Source: Flintibacter muris
GTDB taxonomy: Bacteria > Bacillota > Clostridia > Oscillospirales > Oscillospiraceae
NCBI RefSeq assembly: GCF_943192995.1
Contig: NZ_CALPCP010000005.1
Coordinates: 62,001-126,000, forward strand
Length of the DNA stretch: 64,000 nt
Direction: 5' to 3'
Position numbers and translations under genes: made by a program
Part shown: positions 8,508 through 17,382 of the stretch, one piece after another
How positions within the stretch are numbered: position 1 is the first letter of the stretch
How the letters are laid out: every line of letters starts with the position of its first letter
Notes under the pieces: generated by a model
The model's database searches: none
Seen by the model: the letters and a program-made list of their open reading frames with translations, nothing else
What the model was told of the DNA's origin: nothing

Positions 8508-8541
8508 TAAACTCCCTCGCTCCACCAAGCGAGGGAGTTAT
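8508..8541. repeat. Hairpin between spoIVA promoter and MITE-like element
   Basis: Perfect 13-bp arms (8508-8520 and 8529-8541) around the loop TCCACCAA. Only a short TTT tract follows on the plus strand, and none on the minus. It may end read-through from thiI before the spoIVA promoter. Confidence 0.5.
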
Positions 8542-8544
8542 TTT

Positions 8545-8708
8545 AGAACCTGTATTCACAGGCGGAGGATACCGGATGGACGAGGGATTTTGCCGGCCTG
8601 CAAGGCAAAAAATCGCAGGAATACTGGATGTATTTCAAGATTTTTTAACGCGGCAGGGCAGCTAAAGACCCGGCCAGACGGCGTTCAACGTCTGTGAATA
8701 CAGGTTCT
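8545..8708. mobile_element. MITE-like element with 17-bp terminal inverted repeats
   Basis: 164 bp bounded by perfect 17-bp inverted repeats, AGAACCTGTATTCACAG at 8545-8561 and its complement at 8692-8708. The interior has a further palindrome (ATTTTGCC/GGCAAAAAAT around 8588-8613) and no ORF, so any mobility would depend on a transposase supplied elsewhere. The right end touches the thiI stop codon. A short remnant with the same end sequence occurs at 53178-53199, also against a stop codon. No convincing target duplication is seen. Confidence 0.6.
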
Positions 8709-9874
8709 TATACCTGTACCCGCTCAATACCCTCCACAGCGGCCTGGACCATGCCTTCGATATCCAGAACCTGTTCCGCCGCCTCCAGCTCCTCCACAGT
8801 GGGGCGCAGGCGGGGGTGCCGGGGGGTAAAGACGGTGCAGCAGTCCTCATAGGGGAGGATGGAGGTATCGTAGGTGCCGATTTTCCGGGAGATTTTCACA
8901 ATATCCTCCTTGTCCATCCCCACCACCGGGCGAAGGATGGGCAGCTCCGCCACCGCTCCGGTAACGGCCATAGCCTCCATGGTCTGGCTGGCCACCTGGC
9001 CCAGACATTCGCCGGTGACCAGGGCCTTGGCCCCGCACCTCAGGGCCACCTTCTGGGATATCCGCATCATAAACCGGCGCATGACCAAAGTAAACAGCTC
9101 CTGGGGGACGGACCGGCGCAGCTCCTCCTGGATGGCGGTGAAAGGCACCACATGGACGGTAAGCCGACCGCACCAGGGGGTGAGCAGCCGAGCCAGGTCG
9201 AGGACCTTCTCTTTGGCCTCGTTGGAGGTGTAGGGGTAGGAGAAGAAATGGACCATCTCCAGGGCCACCCCTCGCTTGGCAATCATCCAGGAGGCCACCG
9301 GGGAGTCGATCCCCCCGGACAGCAGTGATACCGCCCGACCGTTGATGCCCACAGGCAGTCCTCCCGCACCCGGCTCCGGGTCGGCGTGGACAAATGCGGC
9401 GTAGTCCCGAATCTCCACGTGGACAGTGAGCTCGGGGTTGTGGACATCCACCTTCAAATCTGGGTAGAGCTCGTCCAGCTCACCCCCCACATACTGGCTG
9501 AGCTGGATGGAGGTCATGGGAAAGGTCTTGTCCGCCCGTTTGGTCTCCACCTTAAAGGTTTTGGCGGTGGACAGCTTATTGTCCAGGTACTCCCGGGCGG
9601 CGGCCAAGATGGCATCCTTGTCCTTCTCACAGGCCCTGGCCCGGGACAGGCCCACCACACCGAAAACCTTGGTCAGCGCCTCCCAGGCCCTGTCCATGTC
9701 ACAGCCGTCGTCCATAGGCTCCACATAGGTAGTGGACTGGCGGGTATACACCCGGAACTGGCCCAGGTTGTTCAGGCGGCGGTAGATGTTGGCCTGAAGC
9801 TTATCCTCAAAGCTGCGGCGGTTCAGGCCCTTCAGGACCATCTCCCCCAGCTTGAGGAGAATCATTTCGTTCAT
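8708..9874 (-). CDS. thiI: tRNA uracil 4-sulfurtransferase ThiI
   Basis: 388 residues: an N-terminal ferredoxin-like/THUMP domain (about 1-165) and an adenylating PP-loop domain with SGGIDSPVASWM near 184-195. There is no C-terminal rhodanese domain, as in Bacillus-type ThiI. The enzyme adenylates U8 of tRNA and receives sulfur from a cysteine desulfurase to make 4-thiouridine; some homologues also serve thiamine synthesis. The ATG lies two bases after the rsgA stop, behind AGGAG, so it is the last gene of the long prkC-rsgA operon. Confidence 0.95.
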   Translation of the reverse strand: MNEMILLKLGEMVLKGLNRRSFEDKLQANIYRRLNNLGQFRVYTRQSTTYVEPMDDGCDMDRAWEALTKVFGVVGLSRARACEKDKDAILAAAREYLDNKLSTAKTFKVETKRADKTFPMTSIQLSQYVGGELDELYPDLKVDVHNPELTVHVEIRDYAAFVHADPEPGAGGLPVGINGRAVSLLSGGIDSPVASWMIAKRGVALEMVHFFSYPYTSNEAKEKVLDLARLLTPWCGRLTVHVVPFTAIQEELRRSVPQELFTLVMRRFMMRISQKVALRCGAKALVTGECLGQVASQTMEAMAVTGAVAELPILRPVVGMDKEDIVKISRKIGTYDTSILPYEDCCTVFTPRHPRLRPTVEELEAAEQVLDIEGMVQAAVEGIERVQV

Positions 9875-9876
9875 AG

Positions 9877-10770
9877 CTACTCCTCATTTTTCTTTCGTTC
9901 CCAGTCCGGGACCGCTTTCGCCTGCTCATACAGGCGGACATAGCTCTGGTGGCGGGTCTTGGGGATCTCCCCCGCCTTCACCGCCGCAAGGACGGCACAG
10001 CCCTTCTCTTTTACGTGGGCGCAGTCCTGAAACTGGCATTTGTCCAGATACGGGGCAAACTCCCGAAAGGCGTATTGCAGCTTCTCTTTGCGCTCCAGCT
10101 CCATTTTATCCACGTCGAAGGAGGAGAAGCCTGGGGTATCCGCCGCCAGCGCCCCGCAGGACAGGCGGAACAGCTCCACATGGCGGGTGGTATGCCGCCC
10201 GCGGCCCAGCCTGTCGCTGACCTCACCGGTGGCCAGGTCAAAACCGGCCTCCAGAGCATTGAGAATGCTGGACTTGCCCACACCGGAGTTTCCAGTGAAG
10301 GCACACACCTTTCCAGTGATGGCCTGGCGCAGCTGGTCAATGCCCTCCCCTGTCTCTGCGCTCATTCGAATGGTGGGAAAACCGGCCTGCTGGTAAATGC
10401 GGGCCAGGTCCTCCCCCGGCTCCAGGTCACACTTGTTGACGCAGACCAGCGTCTCACACCCCCGGCTTTGGGCGATAGCGGCCACCCGGTCAATGAGAAA
10501 CGGGTCAGTGATGGGTACCGCCTGGGAGGCCACCACCACCAGAAGGTCTATGTTGGCCACCGCAGGGCGGTAAAATTCATTTTTTCGGGGGAGAATCTCG
10601 TCCAGAGCTCCATCACCGCCGGGCAGAGGGGTAAAACGCACCCGGTCCCCCACCAGTGGGGTAATTTTAGCGTGGCGGTGTTTACCCCGGGCCCGACAGG
10701 CCACAACGGTCTGGCCACTGTCCACGTAATAGAAGCCGCTGAGGGCTTTACAGATAATCCCCTCGCTCAT
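9877..10770 (-). CDS. rsgA: Small ribosomal subunit biogenesis GTPase RsgA
   Basis: 297 residues with an N-terminal OB fold, a circularly permuted GTPase (NKCD G4 precedes GNSGVGKSS G1, then DTPG G3) and a C-terminal zinc site (CQFQDCAHVKEKGC). RsgA releases RbfA and checks maturation of the 30S subunit. Its ATG overlaps the prkC stop (ATGA), the order prpC-prkC-rsgA being standard in Firmicutes. PrkC is known to phosphorylate RsgA in Bacillus, so the linkage may be regulatory. Confidence 0.96.
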   Translation of the reverse strand: MSEGIICKALSGFYYVDSGQTVVACRARGKHRHAKITPLVGDRVRFTPLPGGDGALDEILPRKNEFYRPAVANIDLLVVVASQAVPITDPFLIDRVAAIAQSRGCETLVCVNKCDLEPGEDLARIYQQAGFPTIRMSAETGEGIDQLRQAITGKVCAFTGNSGVGKSSILNALEAGFDLATGEVSDRLGRGRHTTRHVELFRLSCGALAADTPGFSSFDVDKMELERKEKLQYAFREFAPYLDKCQFQDCAHVKEKGCAVLAAVKAGEIPKTRHQSYVRLYEQAKAVPDWERKKNEE

Positions 10771-12827
10771 TCGTCAAAATTCACCGGAATGGTGCCTATA
10801 GCCACGCCGTTGATATAGTAGGTCAGCGATTTGGAGCCTGTTCCGGACACGGTAAAGGTCACAGCCGCGTCCATGGTGGCATCCACCGTCTCTTTGCCTA
10901 CCTCTCCGCCGTCCATAAACAGCTGTACAACGACCTCGCCCTCATAGCCGTCCAGAGGGACAGTGACCGTTTTGGTTCCGGTTGTGGAGACAGGAGGATC
11001 AGGCTGCTGGGTGGCGGGGTCGGGGCCATCACTGATAATCAGGTTGACCTCGGTACCCTCCGGCACCTCAGTACCCTCTGCGGGGTACTGACTGATTACT
11101 CTGCCGGCCTCAATCTCCGGGTCATAGTCGTGGTCCACCTTTCCGCGCCCCAGATTATGCTGGTCAATGGTGCGCTGCGCCCGCTCCAGAGTCATATCCA
11201 CCAGCTTGGGCATCTCCACCGGCTTGGTCTCCGGTCCCTTGCTCACCACCATCTGAACCTCGGTGCCGGGGGGCAGCTCCACCCCCTCCATTGGGGTGTA
11301 AGAGATGATATAGCCCTGCTCAATGGTCTCGTCAAAGGCATATTCCGGCACGCCGGGCTTCAAGCCGATATTCCGCAGGGCGGTGGAGGCATCCTGGAAG
11401 TTCATTCCATCCAGGGAGATCATGGGGATAATTTCCGGCCCGCCGCTGAGGGTGACGGTAATCTCGGTGATAATCTCCCCCACCTCTTTATTCCCCTTGG
11501 GCTCCTGGTCAATGATGGTGCCGGGGTCAGCGTCGTTGGCGACAGTATCCCCTTCAATCAGGGTAAAGCCGGCCAGCAGTTCGGTGTCGTCCTTGATTTC
11601 CTCATAGACCCTGCCCACCAGACTGGGGACAGTGTGGGTCTCCGGCGGGGCCAGCAGACCGGCAAAAATCGTGTTCCAAAGGAAGTAGAACACCAGCCCC
11701 ACAAAGAGCAGCACGGCGGCCACCGCCAGAAAAATGGGCCACACTGCCCCCCGCCGGCGGACCGGCTCCTCATCCTCATACCGGCGGCGCTGGGGGGGAT
11801 AGTCCTGATAATCCTCCTCCTCGTAGCGGCGGCGGTCACGGCGGCGCTGGGGAGGGTAGTCATCCTCATAGCCGTCGTCATAGCGGCGCTCCGGGACGGA
11901 GCGCCCGGAGGTATGGATGGGACGGATCTGAGTATATTCGTCCTCAGGGACCTCCTCGGGGTCAAATTCAGAGGAATTATAGTCAAAATTGATGTTGGGG
12001 TTTTTGCGGAACTCCTCCAGGTCGGCCAGCATCTCATCGGCGGACAGATAGCGGTTGTCCGGGTTGGGGGCCATGGCCTTCATGGTGATAACCTCCAGGG
12101 CCTCGGGGATGGTGGGGTCCAGCTCCCGGGGGGAGAGGGGTATGGAATTGATGTGCTGGATGGCCACCGACACAGGGGTGTCCCCCTCAAAGGGCAGGCG
12201 GCCGGTAATCATCTCGTACAAAACCACGCCGGCGGAGTACAGGTCGGAGCGGCTGTCAATATGGCTGCCCCTGGCCTGCTCAGGGGAGATATAGTGGACA
12301 GAGCCCAGTGCCTCCTGGGTCAGGGTGCTGTGTCCTCCGGAGGCCACCCGGGCGATTCCGAAGTCGGCCACCTTCACACTGCCGTCCCGCAGGACCATGA
12401 TGTTGTGGGGCTTGATGTCCCGGTGGATGATCCCCCGGCTGTGGGCATGGCCCAGGGCTTTGGTAATCTGGGTGATAAAGTGGAGGGCCTCCCGCCAGTT
12501 AAGCTTGTTGCCCTTCCGTTGCATGTACTGCTTCAAGGTGATGCCGTCGATCAGCTCCATGACGATATACTCCAGCTCGGAGGAGCGGCTCACGTCGTAC
12601 ACGGCCACAATATTGGGGTGGGACAGCATGGCCACCGCCTGAGATTCATCATGGAAGCGGCGGCGGAACTCAGCGTCCTGGGACAGGTCCTCCCGCAGGA
12701 TTTTGATGGCCACCAGCCGGTTCAGCCGGTGACACCTGGCCTTATAGACCTTGGCCATACCCCCGGTGCCCACCAGCTCTAAAATTTCATATCGATTATC
12801 GAGTAATTTACCGATGTAGTGATCCAT
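10767..12827 (-). CDS. prkC: Serine/threonine protein kinase PrkC with PASTA domains
   Basis: 686 residues from the ATG at 12827, behind AAGGAGG; an in-frame ATG at 12848 has no binding site. The N-terminal Hanks-type kinase has VAIK (Lys42), HRDIKPHN and DFG. An acidic/Arg-rich linker (about 290-365) follows, then one membrane helix (about 370-392), three extracellular PASTA repeats (about 405-605), a Thr/Pro linker and an extra C-terminal beta-type domain of about 70 residues. PASTA kinases sense peptidoglycan fragments and control growth and germination. The phosphatase PrpC is encoded directly upstream. Confidence 0.96.
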   Translation of the reverse strand: MDHYIGKLLDNRYEILELVGTGGMAKVYKARCHRLNRLVAIKILREDLSQDAEFRRRFHDESQAVAMLSHPNIVAVYDVSRSSELEYIVMELIDGITLKQYMQRKGNKLNWREALHFITQITKALGHAHSRGIIHRDIKPHNIMVLRDGSVKVADFGIARVASGGHSTLTQEALGSVHYISPEQARGSHIDSRSDLYSAGVVLYEMITGRLPFEGDTPVSVAIQHINSIPLSPRELDPTIPEALEVITMKAMAPNPDNRYLSADEMLADLEEFRKNPNINFDYNSSEFDPEEVPEDEYTQIRPIHTSGRSVPERRYDDGYEDDYPPQRRRDRRRYEEEDYQDYPPQRRRYEDEEPVRRRGAVWPIFLAVAAVLLFVGLVFYFLWNTIFAGLLAPPETHTVPSLVGRVYEEIKDDTELLAGFTLIEGDTVANDADPGTIIDQEPKGNKEVGEIITEITVTLSGGPEIIPMISLDGMNFQDASTALRNIGLKPGVPEYAFDETIEQGYIISYTPMEGVELPPGTEVQMVVSKGPETKPVEMPKLVDMTLERAQRTIDQHNLGRGKVDHDYDPEIEAGRVISQYPAEGTEVPEGTEVNLIISDGPDPATQQPDPPVSTTGTKTVTVPLDGYEGEVVVQLFMDGGEVGKETVDATMDAAVTFTVSGTGSKSLTYYINGVAIGTIPVNFDE

Positions 12828-12888
12828 GGTAAATATCCTCCTTATCATTCAGGATATCCCATCCCCGCAGCTGGTGCGGGGCGGTCTA

Positions 12889-13608
12889 TCAGCGTTTGAC
12901 TAACACCGCCGTCACGTTGTCCGGCGCGCCGCGGCTGAGGGCAATGCTCAGCAGCCGCTGGCAGCACTGCTCCTCCCCGCCGCCGTGGATGACCTCATAG
13001 AGCATCTCCTGCTCATTGACCACGTTGCTCAGGCCGTCGCTGCACAGCAGCAGATAGTCCCCCTCGGCCAGGGACTGACGGAAGCAGTCGGCCATGAGGA
13101 TGGGCTCCGCCCCCAGGGCCCGGGTAATCAGATTCTTGTGGGGGTGGGTGCGGGCCTGCTCCCGGGTAAGCTCCCCCCGCTCCACCAGGTCCTCCACCAG
13201 GGAGTGGTCCCTGGTAATCAAAATGATGCCCTCGGTGTTGATGTGGTAGCACCGGCTGTCCCCCTCGTTGAGGATGACAGCCTCCCGCTCCCCGGCCAGC
13301 GCCGCTACCAGGGTGGTACCCATGCCTGTGCAGGCCTCGTCATGGATAGAGCGGTCAAACACCGCCTGATTGGCCACCGAGGCGGCGTGGCCCATCCGCT
13401 CCTCCACGGGGCCGTCCTGGCCCGGCTTGAGAAACTCCTCCATAAACAGCTCCACAGCCATGGTGCTGGCCACGTTGCCCGCCCGGGCGCCGCCCATGCC
13501 GTCGCACACCAGGGCGATCACCCTGCCGTCCTCCAGCACCCTGGCCGCGTAGGCGTCCTGATTTTGTTGGCGTACCGCGCCGCGGTCGGTCACTCCCCAT
13601 ACCTGCAT
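12889..13608 (-). CDS. prpC: PP2C-type Ser/Thr phosphatase PrpC
   Basis: 239 residues with the PP2C metal motifs: RQQNQDAY near 13-20, CDGMGG near 36-41, and DGLSNVV and PDNVTAVLV towards the end. It reverses PrkC phosphorylation and needs Mn2+ or Mg2+. The ATG at 13608 has GAGG nine bases upstream; a TTG three codons earlier sits too close to that site. It is part of the rlmN-prpC-prkC operon, with 61 bases to prkC. Confidence 0.95.
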   Translation of the reverse strand: MQVWGVTDRGAVRQQNQDAYAARVLEDGRVIALVCDGMGGARAGNVASTMAVELFMEEFLKPGQDGPVEERMGHAASVANQAVFDRSIHDEACTGMGTTLVAALAGEREAVILNEGDSRCYHINTEGIILITRDHSLVEDLVERGELTREQARTHPHKNLITRALGAEPILMADCFRQSLAEGDYLLLCSDGLSNVVNEQEMLYEVIHGGGEEQCCQRLLSIALSRGAPDNVTAVLVKR

Positions 13609-13641
13609 AGCGTTCAACCTCGTTTCCGCCGAAAAACCGGC

Positions 13642-14667
13642 TTATGTCTCTTCTCTCATCGCCTTGCGGCGAAGTTGTCCACAGGAGGCGTCGATGTCGC
13701 CGCCCAGCTTCCGCCGGACCGTCACCGTCACGCCGTGCCCCTCCAGCCGCTTTTGAAAGGCCGCAACCCGGCGGCTGGGCTTAAGGGGGCTCTCCTCCAC
13801 CTCATTGAGAGGGATCAGATTTACATGGGCCGGGGCGCCCTTCAGCCGTCTGGCCAGCAGGTCGGCCTGCTGGTCGGAGTCGTTCACCCCGTCAATCATG
13901 GCGTACTCATAGGAGATACGCCGCCCGGTTTTTTCAAAATACCGGCGGCAAGTCTCCATCAATTTCTCCACCCCGACGCCTGTGTTCACCGGCATAATTT
14001 GAGACCGGGTATCGTCGTCGGGGGCGTGGAGAGAAACCGATAGAGTTAATTGTAACTCATGTTGGGCCAGTTTGTCAATTTGTTCCGTTAAACCACAGGT
14101 GGACAGCGAGATGTGCCGCATCCCGATATTCAGCCCATCCGGGTGGTTTACCAGGGTCAAAAAGCGCAAAACTGTGTCAAAATTGTCCAGTGGCTCCCCA
14201 ATTCCCATTAAAACTATATTGGAAATGGGGGCTCCGCTGTCGATCTGGGTAAATAATACCTGATCGATCATTTCCGCCGGGGTCAGGTCCCGGACCTTGC
14301 CCGCAACGGTGGAAGCGCAGAAGGCGCACCCCATGCGGCACCCCACCTGGCAGGAGATGCACACCGAGTTGCCGTGCTGGTAACGCATGAGCACCGACTC
14401 CACGCAGTTGCCGTCGGCCAGCCGCCACAGATATTTGATGGTGCCGTCCTGAGCGGACACCTGCTTTCTGGCCACGGCGGGCGGGGCCAGGAGGGCGGTC
14501 TCCTCCAGCCTCTGCCGCAGGGCCTTGGGCAGGTTGGTCATCTCCCCGAAGGAGGTGACCCCCCGGTACAGCCACTGAAAAACCTGTTTGGCCCGGAAGG
14601 CGGGCTCCCCCTGGTCCTTGAGCCAGGCGGCCAGTTCCTCCGGAGTCATTGATTTTATGTCAACCAA
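13642..14667 (-). CDS. rlmN: 23S rRNA (adenine2503-C2)/tRNA methyltransferase RlmN
   Basis: About 341 residues. A radical-SAM cluster motif CRMGCAFC lies near residue 115, with GIGEPLDN and the conserved C-terminal Cys in DIDASCGQLR, both needed for the two-Cys mechanism. RlmN methylates A2503 in the peptidyl-transferase centre and A37 of some tRNAs. Start choice is uncertain: TTG 14667 is seven bases after GGAG, while GTG 14676 overlaps the rsmB stop but sits almost on the Shine-Dalgarno; I prefer TTG. Confidence 0.95.
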   Translation of the reverse strand: MVDIKSMTPEELAAWLKDQGEPAFRAKQVFQWLYRGVTSFGEMTNLPKALRQRLEETALLAPPAVARKQVSAQDGTIKYLWRLADGNCVESVLMRYQHGNSVCISCQVGCRMGCAFCASTVAGKVRDLTPAEMIDQVLFTQIDSGAPISNIVLMGIGEPLDNFDTVLRFLTLVNHPDGLNIGMRHISLSTCGLTEQIDKLAQHELQLTLSVSLHAPDDDTRSQIMPVNTGVGVEKLMETCRRYFEKTGRRISYEYAMIDGVNDSDQQADLLARRLKGAPAHVNLIPLNEVEESPLKPSRRVAAFQKRLEGHGVTVTVRRKLGGDIDASCGQLRRKAMREET

Positions 14668-14672
14668 AGAGT

Positions 14673-16001
14673 TCACTCCTCTTTGCGCAGTTTACTGATG
14701 AAAAATCCGTCCGTCCCCTGGCGGTGAGGCCAGAGGGTGAGCATTCCCACTCCTCCGTCCCCCACATGCTCAGGCAGGCGAAACGCCTCCGTCCTGTATT
14801 CCGGGTGGTCCGACAAAAAGCCTCGAACCACGTCCTCATTCTCCCGGCGGAGAAGGGTGCAGGTGGAGTAGACCAGCGCTCCGCCGGGCTTGACATACCG
14901 GGCGGCGTTGTCCAGAATGGCCCGCTGCACGCCGGGCAGGCCGGCCAGCGGGGACGGGTCCTTGTAGCGGATGTCCGGCTTTTTCCGGATGACCCCCAAA
15001 CCGGAACAGGGGGCGTCCACCAGTACCCGGTCGAAGGAGCTCTCCCACTCCGGACGGAACACCTTCCCGTCTGCGGTCATGGGGGTAATGCCGGTCAGTC
15101 CCAGCCGGTCCGCTCCCGCCTGGATCAGTTTCTTCTTATGGGGGTGGAGATCGCAGGAAATCACCTCTCCCCTGTCCTCCATCTGAATGGCGCAGGCAAA
15201 GCTCTTGCCGCCGGGGGCGGCGCAGCAGTCCAGCACCTGCATTCCAGGCTGAGGGTCCAGTGCCAGCGCCGCCAGCTTGCTGGCCGGGTCCTGGATGTAG
15301 AACAGGCCCTCCCGAAAGGCGGCCAGCCGCTCTAGATTACCCGTTTTGGACAGAATCAGGCAGTCCGCCAGCCAGGGGTGGGGCTGGGTCTGGACGCCCT
15401 CCCCCTCCAGGGCTTCGGCCAGTTTCTCCACGGTTGTCTTTGTTGTGTTCACCATGGCGGTGATGGGGGCCTGAGTGTTGTTGGCGGCTAGCAGTCTGGC
15501 CGTCTCCTCCGTGCCTATAGCGGTCAGAAACTCCTGCACCAACCACTCCGGGTGGGAATAGAGGGTAGACAGATAAGCTGCCGGTTCAGTTTGCGGAATG
15601 GCGGGCAGCTGCTCCAGATTTCGCTCCAGACTGCGCAGGATGCCGTTGACCATCCCCGCCGCCCGGGGGTTTTTGCAGTGCTTCCGGGTCAGCTCCACCG
15701 AGGTGTTCACCGCCGCACTGTGGGGGATTTTTTCCAGGAACAACATCTGGTAGGCCCCCAGCCGCAGGGCCTCCACCACCTTGCCCTCCATCCGCTTCAA
15801 GGGGAGGCTGGAAAAATGGGACAGGTAAAAGTCCAGCAGCAGCCGGTTTTGGAGCACACCGAAGCACAGCTGAGTGGCCAGCGCCCTGTCACGGCTGTCC
15901 AGTCCAGCGGAGGCCAGCCGCTTTTTCAGGATGGCGTCCGACCATCCCCCCTGCCGCTGGCAATCGTTCAACGCCAGCAGCGATACTTCCCGGGCATCCA
16001 T
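14673..16001 (-). CDS. rsmB: 16S rRNA (cytosine967-C5)-methyltransferase RsmB
   Basis: 442 residues: an N-terminal NusB-like helical domain (about 1-140) and a C-terminal Rossmann methyltransferase with the SAM loop CCAAPGGKS, DAPCSGLGV and catalytic Cys in YSTCTL. It makes m5C967 in 16S rRNA. I took the ATG at 16001, which follows a GGTGAG-type site and gives MDAREVSLLALN; a longer frame reads through the A/T palindrome upstream. It is in the conserved fmt-rsmB-rlmN order. Confidence 0.95.
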   Translation of the reverse strand: MDAREVSLLALNDCQRQGGWSDAILKKRLASAGLDSRDRALATQLCFGVLQNRLLLDFYLSHFSSLPLKRMEGKVVEALRLGAYQMLFLEKIPHSAAVNTSVELTRKHCKNPRAAGMVNGILRSLERNLEQLPAIPQTEPAAYLSTLYSHPEWLVQEFLTAIGTEETARLLAANNTQAPITAMVNTTKTTVEKLAEALEGEGVQTQPHPWLADCLILSKTGNLERLAAFREGLFYIQDPASKLAALALDPQPGMQVLDCCAAPGGKSFACAIQMEDRGEVISCDLHPHKKKLIQAGADRLGLTGITPMTADGKVFRPEWESSFDRVLVDAPCSGLGVIRKKPDIRYKDPSPLAGLPGVQRAILDNAARYVKPGGALVYSTCTLLRRENEDVVRGFLSDHPEYRTEAFRLPEHVGDGGVGMLTLWPHRQGTDGFFISKLRKEE

Positions 16002-16022
16002 ACTTCTCACCGGCCTTTCTAA

Positions 16023-16051
16023 TTCTTTTCTTTTTTGAAAAAAGAAAAGAA
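16023..16051. repeat. Perfect 14-bp polypyrimidine/polypurine palindrome
   Basis: The arms TTCTTTTCTTTTTT and AAAAAAGAAAAGAA surround a single G. This almost pure A/T-rich mirror lies just upstream of rsmB in an otherwise GC-rich operon. A second small hairpin (16071-16089) follows the stop of the small gene at 16091. Together they may attenuate or process the fmt-rsmB transcript. Confidence 0.7.
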
Positions 16052-16090
16052 CCAAAAGAAAAAACTTTCTGGAAAAACTTCGTTTTTCCT

Positions 16091-16459
16091 CTACAATCCC
16101 AGACAGAGAATCGCATCCTCATGAGTAATTGCAATGACCCAGTCCATAGTTCCGTCAAACACATAAGCGTCAACACTTTCCCAGGGTTCTAACTGACAAA
16201 CATACTCCACAACCGCAGAAAACGTGGTTTTGTACAAAAGATTTTCTGGTTCCCGGTAAAAAAACACTCGCTTATCTCCTGGAATATTTAAGTTTGACAA
16301 TTCTTCGGTTGGCAAACAGCGGGGCTTATATTGGGGCAAAAATGAGTTCCACATCAGTATGACGCGGGTCATCCGTTTTCGGTCCACATAGCGGTCACGG
16401 AAACGCTCTATAATCAAGTTGGAGGCAAGCACCCGGCCATAGCTGGAAAAATCCTGCAT
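16091..16459 (-). CDS. Hypothetical protein inserted between fmt and rsmB
   Basis: 122 residues. The ATG at 16459 overlaps the fmt stop by one base (TGATG) and has AGGTG seven bases upstream, so it is translationally coupled. The C-terminal part (VDAYVFDGTMDWVIAITHED) resembles small immunity or DUF-type proteins I cannot name with certainty. Its GC content is visibly lower than that of fmt and rsmB, and this position is usually empty in the conserved fmt-rsmB pair, suggesting a recent insertion. No catalytic motif is seen. Function unknown. Confidence 0.75.
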   Translation of the reverse strand: MQDFSSYGRVLASNLIIERFRDRYVDRKRMTRVILMWNSFLPQYKPRCLPTEELSNLNIPGDKRVFFYREPENLLYKTTFSAVVEYVCQLEPWESVDAYVFDGTMDWVIAITHEDAILCLGL

Positions 16460-17382
16460 CACTTCACCTGAATCGGATTCCCTGCCAGATAGGCAGCGGC
16501 GGTCATACGCTTCTTGCCGGGGGGCTGGAGCTCCAGAATACGCAGAACATGAAAATCGCCGCAGGCCACATCGATACCGGCTTTACTGGCGGCGATAATG
16601 GTGCCGGGGATGGCGTCGGTGTATTTTTCCACCACCTGGGCGCCCCACAGCTTCATTGGCTCGCCGGTGATGACGTCTGTAGACGCCCCTGGCCAGGGGT
16701 ACAGGCCCCGGAGCTGGTTAAAAATCTCCTGGGCACTCCAGCTCCAGTCCACTGGGGACAGGGACTTGGACAGCATAGGGGCCAGGGTGGCCTTTGTGTG
16801 GTCCTGAGGGGTGCGGGAGGCAGTCCCGGCCTCGATTCGGGCCACGGCCTCCACCACCAGCTCACCGCCCAGCCTGGCAAGGCGGTCATAGAGGGCGGCG
16901 GCGTCCTCTGCCTCCCCGATAGGGGTAGCGCGCTGGAGGATAATATCCCCCGCGTCCAGCTCAGAGGCCATGTGCATGATGGTGACGCCGGTCTCCGCCT
17001 CCCCCTTGAGGATGGCCCAGTTGATGGGGGCGGCCCCCCGGTACTTGGGCAGCAGGGAGGAGTGGACGTTGATACACCCCTTGGGGGGCAGGGCCAGGAT
17101 GTCGTCAGGGAGAATGCGGCCGTAGGCCGCCACCACAATCAGCTCCGGGTCCAGCTCTCTCAAAACGGCCAGGGCAGAGCCGTCCCGTAGCTTTTCCGGC
17201 TGATACACCGGAATACCGTGGGCCTGGGCGCACACCTTCACTGGCGGGGGCTGGAGCTTATTGTGGTGGCGTCCCACCGGCTTGTCCGGCTGGCAGAACA
17301 CACCCACCACCTGATGTTCCCCGATCAGCGCCTCCAAAGAGGGGACGGCAAACTCAGGCGTGCCCATAAAGACAATTCTCAT
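16459..17382 (-). CDS. fmt: Methionyl-tRNA formyltransferase
   Basis: 307 residues. The N-terminal formyl-transfer domain shows GTPEFAVPS, the folate-binding SLLPKYRGAAPINWAI and a conserved Asp in the ELDAGDI segment; a C-terminal OB-like tRNA domain follows. It formylates Met-tRNAi for initiation. Its ATG overlaps the def stop by four bases, and its Shine-Dalgarno lies inside the poly-Arg codons at the end of def, so the two are tightly coupled. Def later removes the same formyl group. Confidence 0.97.
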   Translation of the reverse strand: MRIVFMGTPEFAVPSLEALIGEHQVVGVFCQPDKPVGRHHNKLQPPPVKVCAQAHGIPVYQPEKLRDGSALAVLRELDPELIVVAAYGRILPDDILALPPKGCINVHSSLLPKYRGAAPINWAILKGEAETGVTIMHMASELDAGDIILQRATPIGEAEDAAALYDRLARLGGELVVEAVARIEAGTASRTPQDHTKATLAPMLSKSLSPVDWSWSAQEIFNQLRGLYPWPGASTDVITGEPMKLWGAQVVEKYTDAIPGTIIAASKAGIDVACGDFHVLRILELQPPGKKRMTAAAYLAGNPIQVK

